From contig NZ_JAELTJ010000019.1 in NCBI RefSeq assembly GCF_016428805.1, positions 1-64,000 on the forward strand: 64,000 bases of DNA, given 5' to 3'. Both the position numbers and the translations under genes were made by a program. Every line of letters starts with the position of its first letter. The stretch's first letter is position 1. Below the pieces are notes generated by a model that was given only the letters and a program-made list of their open reading frames with translations, ran no database searches and was not told where the DNA came from. Origin of the DNA: Achromobacter sp. ASV32 (GTDB taxonomy: Bacteria; Pseudomonadota; Gammaproteobacteria; Burkholderiales; Burkholderiaceae_B). Positions 18,909-28,407 of the stretch are shown here, piece after piece.

Positions 18909-20686
18909 GCGTGCAACTCCTCGGACTGATCATTCTGAGCCTGCGTCTGAGACGCAGCGCAGGGCAGGGTAAAGCGGAAAATAGTACCGCCGGCGGGATT
19001 GGGGTCCGCCCAAAGGCGGCCGTGGTGCGATTCGATAATGGTACGGCAGATATTCAGCCCCATGCCCAGGCCCTGGGTCTTGGTGCTGAAGAAGGGTTCG
19101 AACAGGCGCTCCGGCTCGGCCAGGCCATGGCCGCGGTCGACCACGGCGACCTCGATGTGCTGTTCGTGCAGGATCACGGCCACCTTGAGCTCGTCGGACT
19201 CGCTCTTTTCCATGGCTTCCAGGCCGTTCTTGAGCAGATTCAGCAGGACCTGTTCGATCAGGATCGGGTCGGCCAGCACGTCGGGCGCGTTCGAGGGCAC
19301 GAAGCTGTCGATGCGGATGCGGCGCTTGCGGGCGTCGATTTCGGCAAAACCGATGGCGTTGTCGACAATGCGGCCGATGGCCACGCGCTGGCGGCGCGGC
19401 TCGCTGCGCTTCACGAATTCGCGGATGCGGCTGATGATCTTGCCGGCGCGCTCGGCCTGCGAGGCGGCCTTTTCCAGGGCGGGCAACAGCATGTTCGGGC
19501 TGGTGTGACCGGCCTTGACCAGGGCCACGGCGCCCATGCTGTAGTTGGCGATGGCAGTCAGCGGCTGGTTCAGTTCGTGCGCCAGCGACGACGCCATCTC
19601 GCCCATCGTGGTCAGGCGGCTGGTGAGCTGGATCTTTTCCTGCTGCACGCGGGAGGCCTCTTCGTGGCCGCGGCGCTCGGTGATGTCGCGCGCCACCTGC
19701 ATGCGCACGCGGCGCCCGTCGGTCCAGGCCAGCATGCGGTGATGGACTTCAAACCAGCGCTGCACCGACGGCGCGAAGACTTCGACGGATTCGTCCGTGA
19801 AGCGGCCGCGGCGGCCGGCCAGCAGTTCGTCGTGGCCACCCGTCTGGGCGCCGAACACGCGACGGTAGGTGCGGTTGGCGAACAGCAGTTCCAGCCCGTC
19901 GTGCGTGTCGGCCGTGACCGAGATGGCGTCGTCCAGGCCTTCCAGCACGGTCATGAAGCGTTCGTGGGCGGCCGTCAGCGCCTCGCGGATGCGCTTGGGC
20001 TCGGTGATGTCGGTCATGGACGTCATCCAGCCGATCTGGTTGCCGTTCGGGTCCAGCAGCGGCGACACATACATGCGCGCCGTGAAGCGCGAGCCGTCGC
20101 GCCGCTGGGCCTCGACTTCCAGGCCGCTGCTGGGCGTCTTGCCGGACATCAGCACGTCCAGCGTGTGCTGGTGCTGCTCGTGGCGCCCGGGCACCCAGTA
20201 GGGGAAGGGCGGGCTGCGGCCGATCAGGTCGGCCTCGTTCCAGCCGATCATGCGGCAAAAGGCGGGGTTGACGTAGGCGATGCGGCCTTCCATGTCGAGC
20301 ACGCGCATGCCGGTGGACATGGAGTTTTCCATGGCGCGGCGGAAACCCGTTTCGGCAATCAGGGCGGCCTCGGCCGCCGAGCGGAACCGGGTGTAGCGCC
20401 ACAGCATCAGGAGGCTGATGACGATCACGCAGGACAGCGCCAGCACCACCCAGAGCAGGCGTTGCTGACGCATTTCCTGGTCGATGGTCACAAACATGAC
20501 GCTGTCGTCATGGATGCGCTGCAACCAGAAGAACACCCCCATTACACAGATATAGAGGATCAGCACCATGGCAGGCGTGACCCAGTACACCCCGCGGCGG
20601 CGCGTGCGGGCGTGATCGTGGAACGGCGTGGGTATATTGGACTTGGGCGCGCTGGACATGGAATTCGGGGCGGATAGGCCGGGCAT
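18905..20686 (-). CDS. PAS-domain sensor histidine kinase (FixL/DctB-like)
   Basis: A 593-residue membrane sensor kinase. There are two membrane helices at about residues 35-55 and 77-97, separated by only some 20 residues, so there is almost no periplasmic sensor. Two PAS domains follow (about 110-230, ending in the PAC-like TSMTDITEPKR, and 240-340). The dimerisation domain has His370 (SSLAHELNQPLTAIANY) and the ATPase has an N box (LLNLLKNGLEAM) and G box (GLGMGLNI). Signals are therefore probably internal, such as redox or a bound ligand. PAS1 lacks an obvious haem-binding histidine pattern, but I cannot exclude a cofactor. A shorter start at 20659 is possible. Confidence 0.9.
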   Translation of the reverse strand: MPGLSAPNSMSSAPKSNIPTPFHDHARTRRRGVYWVTPAMVLILYICVMGVFFWLQRIHDDSVMFVTIDQEMRQQRLLWVVLALSCVIVISLLMLWRYTRFRSAAEAALIAETGFRRAMENSMSTGMRVLDMEGRIAYVNPAFCRMIGWNEADLIGRSPPFPYWVPGRHEQHQHTLDVLMSGKTPSSGLEVEAQRRDGSRFTARMYVSPLLDPNGNQIGWMTSMTDITEPKRIREALTAAHERFMTVLEGLDDAISVTADTHDGLELLFANRTYRRVFGAQTGGHDELLAGRRGRFTDESVEVFAPSVQRWFEVHHRMLAWTDGRRVRMQVARDITERRGHEEASRVQQEKIQLTSRLTTMGEMASSLAHELNQPLTAIANYSMGAVALVKAGHTSPNMLLPALEKAASQAERAGKIISRIREFVKRSEPRRQRVAIGRIVDNAIGFAEIDARKRRIRIDSFVPSNAPDVLADPILIEQVLLNLLKNGLEAMEKSESDELKVAVILHEQHIEVAVVDRGHGLAEPERLFEPFFSTKTQGLGMGLNICRTIIESHHGRLWADPNPAGGTIFRFTLPCAASQTQAQNDQSEELHA

Positions 20687-21096
20687 TTTTCATCGCCAAG
20701 CCGCCTCAAGATGAAAACGCCCCCGCGGGGGCAGCAAGCCGAAGGCGCGGCGTGGGGGGCATTTTAATGCGTGTTGAAACGGAATTGCCGGGAATCAAGC
20801 CCGCTATAAGAAGGATGGGCTAAAAAAGTGCGCCTTATCCTTTTCAGCTGGCATTCATATTTTCGCATTATGAAATGCCGTACCGCAACATGAAATTTTC
20901 CTTGCGACCGGTTAATCTTCTTTCTTAGAATGCCGGCTGATAGAGAGATACCGCTCGTCCAGTCGCCGGTCTCTAGCACAACACCCCGACCCATGCATGG
21001 CATGGTAGCCCGGATGATCCCAGCTACCATGGCGTGTCCGCGAGTAGATCAAATAAGCGGGTGTGGTCACGAACGAACCCCAACAGGAGACACACG
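20687..21096. promoter_or_regulatory. Intergenic region upstream of aceE with probable promoter
   Basis: A 410-bp gap between the divergent kinase gene and aceE. An exact GC palindrome, GCCCCCGCGGGGGC, lies at 20719-20732, followed on the minus strand by GTTTTC. An AT-rich zone covers about 20760-20935. A sigma-70-like promoter facing aceE is TTGCGA (20902-20907), 18 bp, TAGAAT (20926-20931). That gives a leader of about 160 bases, long enough for regulation. The ribosome binding site AGGAGA precedes aceE. No small gene was found. Confidence 0.55.
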
Positions 21097-23805
21097 ATGT
21101 CCTCTTTCGCCCAGGCTGGCGCCGTGCAGGCTGCCAACGACGAAGACACCCTTGAAACCCAGGAGTGGCTCGAAGCCCTGGCGGCAGTCCTTGATCGCGA
21201 AGGGCCGCAGCGCGCACATTACCTGCTGGAACGCCTGATCGACGAAGCCCGTCGCTCTGGCGCCCACATCCCGTTCTCGCCGAATACCGCTTACGTCAAC
21301 ACGATTCCGCCGGGCCTGGAGCCCGCGCATCCGGGCAACCTGGAACTGGAATCGCGCATCCGTTCGTATGTGCGCTGGAACGCCATGGCCATGGTGGTCA
21401 AGGCCAACAAGCACAATCCGCCGGACGGCGGCGACCTGGGCGGCCACATTGCCTCCTTTGCCTCGCTGGCCACCATGATCGGCTGCGGCCAGAACCACTT
21501 CTGGCACGCCGAAGCCGAAGGCCACGGCGGCGACCTGGTCTACTTCCAGGGCCACACCTCGCCCGGCATGTACGGCCGCGCCTACCTCGAAGGTCGCCTG
21601 ACCGAAGACCAGCTGAACCACTTCCGTCAGGAAGTGGACGGCAAGGGCCTGTCGTCGTACCCGCATCCGAAGCTGATGCCCGACTTCTGGCAGTTCCCCA
21701 CGGTGTCGATGGGCCTGGGCCCGCTGATGGCCATCTACCAGGCCCGCTTCCTGAAGTACCTGCACGCCCGCGGCATCGCCGACACCAGCAACCGCAAGGT
21801 CTGGGTGTTCTGCGGCGACGGCGAAATGGACGAACCCGAGTCGCTGGGCGCCATCGCGCTGGCGGCCCGCGAAAAGCTCGATAACCTGATCTTCGTCGTC
21901 AACTGCAACCTGCAGCGCCTGGATGGCCCGGTGCGCGGCAACGGCAAGATCATCCAGGAACTGGAAGGCGACTTCCGCGGTTCGGGCTGGAACGTGATCA
22001 AGCTGATCTGGGGCGGCTACTGGGATCCGCTGCTGGCGCACGACAAGGAAGGCATCCTGCGCAAGATCATGGAAGAAACCGTCGACGGCGAGTACCAGGC
22101 GTACAAGGCCAACGATGGCAAGTTCGTCCGTGAGCACTTCTTCGGCAAGCACCCCAAGCTGCTGGAAGCCGTGTCGCGCATGAGCGACGAAGACATCTGG
22201 CGCCTGAACCGCGGCGGCCACGATCCGCACAAGGTCTACGCTGCGTTCGACGCCGCCACTAGCCACACGGGTCAGCCCACCGTCATCCTGGCCAAGACCA
22301 TCAAGGGCTACGGCATGGGCCACGTGGGCCAGGCCAAGAACCCGACCCACCAGCAAAAGAAGCTGGAACTGGACTCGATCCGCGAATTCCGCGATCGCTT
22401 CGGCATTCCCATCCCGGACGACCAACTGGCTGATCTGCCGTACTTCAAGCCGGCCGACGATTCGCCCGAAATGAAGTACCTGCACGAGCGCCGCGCCGCA
22501 CTGGGCGGCTACCTGCCGCGCCGCCGCGCCAAGGCCGACGAGCAACTGAAGGCCCCGGCCCTGGAAGCCTTCAAGGCCGTGCTGGAACCCACCGCGGAAG
22601 GCCGCGAGATCTCCACCACCCAAGCCTTCGTGCGCATCCTGAACCAGGTGCTGCGCGACAAGGAACTGGGTCCGCGCGTCGTGCCGATCCTGGCCGACGA
22701 ATCGCGTACCTTCGGCATGGAAGGCCTGTTCCGCCAGATCGGCATCTACGCGCCGGAAGGCCAGAAGTACACCCCGGTCGACAAGGACCAGGTCATGTAC
22801 TACAAGGAAGCGGCCGACGGCCAGCTCCTGCAGGAAGGCATCAACGAAGCGGGCGCGATGAGCTCCTGGATTGCGGCGGCCACGTCGTATTCCTCGAACA
22901 ACCGCATCATGATCCCGTTCTTCATTTACTACTCGATGTTCGGGTTCCAGCGCATCGGCGACCTGGCCTGGGCCGCCGGCGACATGCAGGCGCGCGGCTT
23001 CCTCTTGGGCGGCACCGCGGGCCGCACGACGCTGAACGGCGAAGGCCTGCAGCACGAAGACGGCCACAGCCATATTCTGGCCTCGACCATTCCCAACTGC
23101 GTCTCGTACGACCCGACGTTCGGCCATGAACTGGCCGTGATCATCCAGCATGGCCTGAAGCGCATGGTGGAAGACCAGGAAAACGTCTACTACTACCTGA
23201 CGGTGATGAACGAAAACTACCCGCAACCCGGTCTGACCCAGGGTGACGAGGAAGGCATCATCAAGGGCATGTACAAGCTCAAGTCGCACGGCAAGGGCAA
23301 GAACCGCGTGCAGCTGATGGGCTCGGGCACGATCCTGCGCGAAGTCATGGCCGCGCAGGAGCTGCTGGAAGCCGATTGGGGCGTGGCCTCGGATCTCTGG
23401 AGCGTCACCAGCTTCACCGAGCTGCGCCGCAACGGCCTGGACGTCGAGCGTCACAACATGCTGCACCCCGACGAGAAGAAGCCCCAGGTGGCCTACGTCA
23501 CCGAGCAGCTGGCCAAGACGGAAGGCCCGATCATCGCGTCGACCGACTACATGAAGCTGTTCGCCGACCAGATCCGTCCGTTCGTGCCCAAGGGCCGCGA
23601 ATACAAGGTGCTGGGCACCGACGGTTTCGGCCGTTCGGATTTCCGCGCCAAGCTGCGCGAGCACTTCGAAGTGGATCGCCACTTCGTCGTGGTCGCCGCG
23701 CTGCGCGCGCTGGCCGACGAGGGCAAGGTGCCGGTTGCCAAGGTGGCCGAAGCCATCAAGAAGTACGGCATCAATCCGAACAAAGCCAACCCGCAATACG
23801 CCTGA
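21097..23805 (+). CDS. aceE: Pyruvate dehydrogenase E1 component, homodimeric
   Basis: A 902-residue thiamine-diphosphate enzyme that decarboxylates pyruvate and reductively acetylates the lipoyl groups of E2. It is of the single-chain alpha2 type found in Gamma- and Beta-proteobacteria. The ThDP-binding signature is GDGEMDEPES followed about 30 residues later by NCNLQRLDGPVRGN. The central domain holds DESRTFGMEGLFRQIGIY, and the N-terminal HNPPDGGDLGGHIASFAS segment includes active-site residues. It heads a three-gene operon with 12-bp gaps and is preceded by a plausible promoter at 20902-20931. Confidence 0.97.
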   Translation: MSSFAQAGAVQAANDEDTLETQEWLEALAAVLDREGPQRAHYLLERLIDEARRSGAHIPFSPNTAYVNTIPPGLEPAHPGNLELESRIRSYVRWNAMAMVVKANKHNPPDGGDLGGHIASFASLATMIGCGQNHFWHAEAEGHGGDLVYFQGHTSPGMYGRAYLEGRLTEDQLNHFRQEVDGKGLSSYPHPKLMPDFWQFPTVSMGLGPLMAIYQARFLKYLHARGIADTSNRKVWVFCGDGEMDEPESLGAIALAAREKLDNLIFVVNCNLQRLDGPVRGNGKIIQELEGDFRGSGWNVIKLIWGGYWDPLLAHDKEGILRKIMEETVDGEYQAYKANDGKFVREHFFGKHPKLLEAVSRMSDEDIWRLNRGGHDPHKVYAAFDAATSHTGQPTVILAKTIKGYGMGHVGQAKNPTHQQKKLELDSIREFRDRFGIPIPDDQLADLPYFKPADDSPEMKYLHERRAALGGYLPRRRAKADEQLKAPALEAFKAVLEPTAEGREISTTQAFVRILNQVLRDKELGPRVVPILADESRTFGMEGLFRQIGIYAPEGQKYTPVDKDQVMYYKEAADGQLLQEGINEAGAMSSWIAAATSYSSNNRIMIPFFIYYSMFGFQRIGDLAWAAGDMQARGFLLGGTAGRTTLNGEGLQHEDGHSHILASTIPNCVSYDPTFGHELAVIIQHGLKRMVEDQENVYYYLTVMNENYPQPGLTQGDEEGIIKGMYKLKSHGKGKNRVQLMGSGTILREVMAAQELLEADWGVASDLWSVTSFTELRRNGLDVERHNMLHPDEKKPQVAYVTEQLAKTEGPIIASTDYMKLFADQIRPFVPKGREYKVLGTDGFGRSDFRAKLREHFEVDRHFVVVAALRALADEGKVPVAKVAEAIKKYGINPNKANPQYA

Positions 23806-23817
23806 GGGTAAAGAGAC

Positions 23818-25479
23818 ATGAGCAACGTCGTGCAAATCAAGGTTCCCGACATCGGCGACTTCAAGGAAGTGGAAGTCATTGAAGTGCTGGTGGCGGTGGG
23901 CGACACGATCAAGGCCGAGCAGAGCCTGATTACCGTCGAGTCCGACAAGGCCTCGATGGAAATCCCCGCCTCGCAGGGCGGGGTGGTGAAGTCGATCACG
24001 GTCAAGGTCGGCGACAAGGTCGCCGAGGGCGCCGTGGTGCTCGAGGTGGAAGCGTCGGACGCCGCCGCCCCGGCCGCCAAGGAAGAGGCCCCCAAGGCCG
24101 CCGCCAAGGAAGCGCCCAAGCCGGCTGCCGCCGCCGCACCCGCGGCCCAGGCGCAGGCTGCGGCGCCGGCCGCCGCCAGCGGCCCGGTGGAAATCGCCGT
24201 GCCCGATATCGGCGACTTCAAGGAAGTGGAAGTCATCGAAGTCATGGTCGCCGTGGGCGACACGATCAAGGCCGAGCAGAGCCTGATCACCGTCGAGTCC
24301 GACAAGGCCTCGATGGAGATCCCCGCCTCGCAGGGCGGCGTGGTCAAGGAAGTGAAGGTCAAGGTCGGCGACAAGGTTGCCAAGGGCTCGATCGTGGTCG
24401 TGGTGGAAGGCAGCGCGCCTGCCGCCGCCGCGCCCGCCGCCAAGGCCGAGGCCCCGGCCGCCCCGGCTGCCCAGGCTGAAGCCAAGACCGAAGCGGCGCC
24501 GGCCGCCGCCTCGCGCCCGGCCCCGGCCGCGGCGCTGGAAGACGCCAACCTCAAGCCCGGCCAGTTGCCGCACGCCTCGCCGTCGGTGCGCAAGTTCGCC
24601 CGCGAACTGGGCGTGAACCTCAGCCGCGTCAAGGGTTCTGGTCCGAAAGACCGCATCACCGCCGATGACGTGCGCGCCTTCGTCAAGCAGGCGCTGTCGT
24701 CCACGGCCGCGCCGGCTGCCGCCGGTGGTTCGGCCGATGGCGCCGCGCTGGGCCTGTTGCCGTGGCCCAAGGTCGACTTCACCAAGTTCGGCCCGGTCGA
24801 AGCCCGCCCGCTGTCGCGCATCAAGAAGATTTCCGGCGCGAATCTGCACCGCAACTGGGTCATGATTCCGCACGTCACCAACAACGACGAAGCGGACATC
24901 ACCGACCTGGAAGCGCTGCGCGTCACGCTGAACAAGGAAAACGAGAAAGCCGGCATCAAGGTCACGATGCTGGCCTTCCTGATCAAGGCCGTGGTCGCGG
25001 CCCTGAAGAAATTCCCCGAGTTCAACGCCTCGCTGGACGGCGACAACCTGGTGCTCAAGCAGTACTACCACATCGGTTTCGCCGCCGACACGCCCAACGG
25101 GCTGGTGGTGCCGGTGATCCGCGATGCCGACAAGAAGGGCATCCTGCAGATCGCCCAGGAAATGACCGACCTGTCCAAGAAAGCGCGCGACGGCAAGATC
25201 TCGCCCGCCGACATGCAGGGCGGCTGCTTCTCGATCTCGTCGCTGGGCGGCATTGGCGGCACCTCGTTCACGCCGATCATCAACGCGCCCGAAGTGGCCA
25301 TCCTGGGCGTGTCGCGTTCCTCGCACAAGCCCGTCTGGGACGGCAAGCAGTTCGTGCCGCGCCTGATCGTGCCGCTGTCGCTGTCCTATGACCACCGCGT
25401 CATCGACGGCGCGGCTGCTGCCCGCTTCAACGCCTATCTGGGCGCCTTGCTGGCCGACTTCCGCCGCATCGCGCTGTAA
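23818..25479 (+). CDS. aceF: Pyruvate dehydrogenase E2, dihydrolipoyllysine acetyltransferase
   Basis: A 553-residue core of the pyruvate dehydrogenase complex. Two lipoyl domains (about residues 1-75 and 122-196) each carry the lipoylated Lys in [10 protein letters not shown] and are joined by Ala/Pro/Lys-rich flexible linkers. A peripheral subunit-binding domain follows (about 257-295, [14 protein letters not shown] to [10 protein letters not shown]), then the catalytic acetyltransferase domain ending in [15 protein letters not shown], whose His and Asp are catalytic. The two lipoyl domains are nearly identical to each other and to that of lpdA, also at DNA level. It sits 12 bp from both neighbours. 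Confidence 0.97.
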   Translation: MSNVVQIKVPDIGDFKEVEVIEVLVAVGDTIKAEQSLITVESDKASMEIPASQGGVVKSITVKVGDKVAEGAVVLEVEASDAAAPAAKEEAPKAAAKEAPKPAAAAAPAAQAQAAAPAAASGPVEIAVPDIGDFKEVEVIEVMVAVGDTIKAEQSLITVESDKASMEIPASQGGVVKEVKVKVGDKVAKGSIVVVVEGSAPAAAAPAAKAEAPAAPAAQAEAKTEAAPAAASRPAPAAALEDANLKPGQLPHASPSVRKFARELGVNLSRVKGSGPKDRITADDVRAFVKQALSSTAAPAAAGGSADGAALGLLPWPKVDFTKFGPVEARPLSRIKKISGANLHRNWVMIPHVTNNDEADITDLEALRVTLNKENEKAGIKVTMLAFLIKAVVAALKKFPEFNASLDGDNLVLKQYYHIGFAADTPNGLVVPVIRDADKKGILQIAQEMTDLSKKARDGKISPADMQGGCFSISSLGGIGGTSFTPIINAPEVAILGVSRSSHKPVWDGKQFVPRLIVPLSLSYDHRVIDGAAAARFNAYLGALLADFRRIAL

Positions 25480-25491
25480 ACGGGGAGCCCT

Positions 25492-27267
25492 ATGAGCAAT
25501 ACCGTTCAAATCAAAGTGCCGGACATCGGCGACTTCAAGGAAGTGGAAGTCATCGAAGTGCTGGTCGCCGTGGGCGATACGATCAAGGCCGAGCAGAGCC
25601 TGATCACCGTCGAGTCCGACAAGGCCTCGATGGAGATCCCCGCCTCGCAGGGCGGCGTGGTCAAGTCCATCGCCGTGAAGGTGGGTGACAAGGTTGCCGA
25701 AGGCGCCGTGGTGCTTGAGGTCGAGGCCGCCGAGGCTGCCGCCACCGCGCCCGCCGCCAAGGCCGAAGCGCCCAAGGCGCAAGCCCCGCAAGCCGAGGCG
25801 CCCAAGGCCGCCGCCGCACCGGCTCCTGCCGCCGCCAGCTTCAAGGGGGCGGCCGATGCCGAATGCGACGTGCTGGTGCTGGGCGCCGGCCCCGGCGGCT
25901 ATTCGGCCGCCTTCCGCGCCGCCGACCTGGGCCTGTCCGTGGTGCTGGTCGAGCGTTATTCGACGTTGGGGGGCGTGTGCCTGAACGTCGGCTGCATTCC
26001 GTCCAAGGCGCTGCTGCACAACGCCGCCATCATCGACGAAGCCCGCGAGCTGGCTGCCCACGGCATCAGCTTCGGCGAGCCCAAGATCGACCTGGACAAG
26101 CTGCGCGGCTACAAGGACAGCGTGGTTGCCAAGCTGACCGGCGGCCTGGCCGGCATGGCCAAGGCCCGCAAGGTTACCGTGGTGACGGGCGTGGGCGAGT
26201 TCGCCGACGCCAATCACCTGGCCGTGAAGGGCGCCGACGGCAAGTCGCAGACCATCCGCTTCAAGCAGGCCATCATCGCCGCCGGCAGCCAGTCGGTGAA
26301 GCTGCCGTTCCTGCCGCAGGACGAACGCATCGTCGATTCCACCGGCGCCTTGCTGCTGCGTGAAATCCCCAAGAAGATGCTGATCATCGGCGGCGGCATC
26401 ATCGGCCTGGAAATGGGCACGGTGTATTCCACGCTGGGCGCGCGCCTGGACGTGGTGGAAATGCTGGACGGCCTGATGCAGGGCGCCGACCGCGACCTGG
26501 TCAAGGTCTGGCAAAAGAAGAACACCGGCCGTTTCGACAACATCATGCTCAAGACCAAGACGGTCGGCGCAGAGGCCAGGAAAGATGGCATCTACGTCAC
26601 CTTCGAGGGCGAGGGCGCGCCGAAAGAGCCGCAACGCTACGACCTGGTGCTGCAAGCCGTGGGCCGCAGCCCCAACGGCAAGAAGATCGGCGCCGACAAG
26701 GCGGGCATCGCCGTGACCGACCGCGGTTTCATCGAGGTCGATCGCCAGATGCGCACCAACGTGCCGCACATCTTCGCCATTGGCGACATCGTCGGCCAGC
26801 CCATGCTGGCGCACAAGGCGGTGCATGAAGGCCACGTGGCGGCTGAAGCCGCCGCTGGCCAGAAGTCGTTCTTCGACGCCCGCGTGATTCCGTCGGTGGC
26901 CTACACCGATCCGGAAGTGGCGTGGGTCGGCCTGACCGAAGACGAGGCCAAGAAGCAGGGCATCAAGGTCGAAAAGGGTGTGTTCCCCTGGGCCGCCTCG
27001 GGCCGCGCCATCGCCAATGGCCGCGACGAAGGTTTCACCAAGCTGCTGTTCGATGCCGAATCGCACCGCATCCTGGGCGGCGGCATCGTGGGCACCCACG
27101 CCGGCGATCTGATCAGCGAAGTGGCGCTGGCCGTGGAAATGGGCGCGGATGTCATCGACATCGCCAAGACCATCCACCCGCACCCGACGCTGGGTGAATC
27201 GGTGGGCATGGCGGCCGAAGTGGCCGAAGGCGTCTGCACCGATCTGCCGCCCATGAAGAAGAAGTAA
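25492..27267 (+). CDS. lpdA: Dihydrolipoyl dehydrogenase (E3) with N-terminal lipoyl domain
   Basis: A 591-residue E3 that reoxidises dihydrolipoamide with NAD. Unlike the usual roughly 470-residue enzyme, it starts with a complete lipoyl domain (residues 1-75, Lys in [10 protein letters not shown]) and an Ala/Pro linker, an architecture known from some beta-proteobacteria and Neisseria. The flavoprotein part follows: FAD-binding VLVLGAGPGGYSAAF, the redox disulfide in GGVCLNVGCIPSK, an NAD site around LIIGGGIIGLEMG, and the active-site His in TIHPHPTLGE. It is the last gene of the operon, with dyads after the stop codon. Confidence 0.97.
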   Translation: MSNTVQIKVPDIGDFKEVEVIEVLVAVGDTIKAEQSLITVESDKASMEIPASQGGVVKSIAVKVGDKVAEGAVVLEVEAAEAAATAPAAKAEAPKAQAPQAEAPKAAAAPAPAAASFKGAADAECDVLVLGAGPGGYSAAFRAADLGLSVVLVERYSTLGGVCLNVGCIPSKALLHNAAIIDEARELAAHGISFGEPKIDLDKLRGYKDSVVAKLTGGLAGMAKARKVTVVTGVGEFADANHLAVKGADGKSQTIRFKQAIIAAGSQSVKLPFLPQDERIVDSTGALLLREIPKKMLIIGGGIIGLEMGTVYSTLGARLDVVEMLDGLMQGADRDLVKVWQKKNTGRFDNIMLKTKTVGAEARKDGIYVTFEGEGAPKEPQRYDLVLQAVGRSPNGKKIGADKAGIAVTDRGFIEVDRQMRTNVPHIFAIGDIVGQPMLAHKAVHEGHVAAEAAAGQKSFFDARVIPSVAYTDPEVAWVGLTEDEAKKQGIKVEKGVFPWAASGRAIANGRDEGFTKLLFDAESHRILGGGIVGTHAGDLISEVALAVEMGADVIDIAKTIHPHPTLGESVGMAAEVAEGVCTDLPPMKKK

Positions 27268-27280
27268 GCCGTTACGACGC

Positions 27281-27302
27281 GCGGCGGACCTGGGTCCGCC
27301 GC
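27281..27302 (+). terminator. Hairpin after lpdA
   Basis: GCGGCGGAC (27281-27289) pairs with GTCCGCCGC (27294-27302) around a 4-base loop, 13 bp after the stop codon. It has no T-tract and is followed by a second hairpin at 27317, so the two may act together. Confidence 0.55.
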
Positions 27303-27316
27303 GGTCGGCGCACCCC

Positions 27317-27356
27317 AGCCCGAAGGCAGGACCACGGTCCCCCCTTCGGGCTGTTT
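27317..27356 (+). terminator. Second hairpin after lpdA, probable terminator
   Basis: AGCCCGAAGG (27317-27326) pairs with CCTTCGGGCT (27343-27352) and is followed by GTTTGCATT. A CCTTCGGGCT downstream arm followed by GTTT is a common terminator form in high-GC beta-proteobacteria. Confidence 0.65.
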
Positions 27357-27505
27357 GCATTGGGGGGCGGCTTGCCGGGCCGGCGCCGGACACTCGGCCC
27401 GGCATTGGAACGCTTTTCTGGATAATCCATCTCGCCGTAGCGGGCTGATCCGCGCGGTGCGGCTGCCTAGAATCGAAGCTTCCCCACCGAAGCAGGAGAG
27501 TTTCC

Positions 27506-28279
27506 ATGGCAGACCATTCCATCAAGGGCAAAGTCGCGCTGATTGCCGGCGGCGCCAAGAACCTGGGCGGCCTGATCGCACGCGATCTGGCCCAGCAAGG
27601 CGCTCGCGCCGTCGTCATCCATTACAACAGCGCGGCGTCCAAGGCGGACGCCGACGCCACGGTGGCCGCCATTCAGGCCTCCGGCGCCCAGGCCGTGGCG
27701 TTGCAAGCCGACCTGAGCACCGCGGGCGCCGTTGAAAAGCTGTTTGCCGATACCGTGGCCGCGGTGGGCCGGCCCGACATCGCCATCAACACCGTGGGCA
27801 AAGTGCTCAAAAAGCCGCTGACCGAGATCAGCGAAGCCGAATACGACGAGATGGCGGCGGTCAACGCCAAATCGGCCTTCTTCTTCCTGAAAGAGGCGGG
27901 CCGCCACGTCAACGACAACGGCAAGGTCTGCACGCTGGTGACCTCGTTGCTGGGGGCATTCACGCCGTTCTATGCGGCCTATGCCGGCAGCAAGGCGCCG
28001 GTCGAGCACTACACCCGCGCGGCGGCCAAGGAGTTCGGCGCCCGCGGCATCTCGGTGACGGCGGTGGGTCCGGGCCCGATGGATACGCCGTTCTTCTATC
28101 CGGCCGAAGGCGCCGACGCGGTGGCGTATCACAAGACCGCCGCGGCGCTGTCGCCGTTCTCCAAGACCGGCCTGACCGATATTGAGGATGTCGTGCCCTT
28201 TATCCGCCATCTGGTCAGCGATGGTTGGTGGATCACCGGCCAGACCATCCTGATCAACGGCGGCTACACCACCAAGTAG
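27506..28279 (+). CDS. SDR-family oxidoreductase with atypical glycine motif
   Basis: A 257-residue short-chain dehydrogenase/reductase. The nucleotide-binding motif reads AGGAKNLGG at about residues 14-22 rather than TGxxxGIG. The NNAG equivalent is INTVGK, and the catalytic Tyr/Lys occur in YAGSK. The C-terminus WWITGQTILINGGYTTK is the usual SDR ending. A good ribosome binding site (CAGGAGAG) precedes the ATG. A LysR gene follows on the same strand after 128 bp. Cofactor and substrate are unknown, and the altered motifs may reflect an unusual cofactor preference. Confidence 0.85.
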   Translation: MADHSIKGKVALIAGGAKNLGGLIARDLAQQGARAVVIHYNSAASKADADATVAAIQASGAQAVALQADLSTAGAVEKLFADTVAAVGRPDIAINTVGKVLKKPLTEISEAEYDEMAAVNAKSAFFFLKEAGRHVNDNGKVCTLVTSLLGAFTPFYAAYAGSKAPVEHYTRAAAKEFGARGISVTAVGPGPMDTPFFYPAEGADAVAYHKTAAALSPFSKTGLTDIEDVVPFIRHLVSDGWWITGQTILINGGYTTK

Positions 28280-28407
28280 GCGGTCAACGCAGCGGCCGGA
28301 CCGAGCGGCGGACGGCCCGGACCGGCCGGCCAGGGAGAAATAGCGGGCAGACCGGCTATGCTGGCTCCGGCGGCACGGTGCCGCCGGGCAACGCCGGGAT
28401 CGGGATC

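Noticed and set aside
20719-20732. GC palindrome upstream of the kinase gene as a terminator
   Set aside because: No gene ends there on either strand. It was kept only as part of the aceE upstream region.
21067-27618. A single open frame of over 2100 codons antisense to aceE-aceF-lpdA
   Set aside because: It is the mirror of strongly GC3-biased codons in three well-recognised genes. The translation is low-complexity His/Gly/Arg/Leu-rich with no family resemblance.
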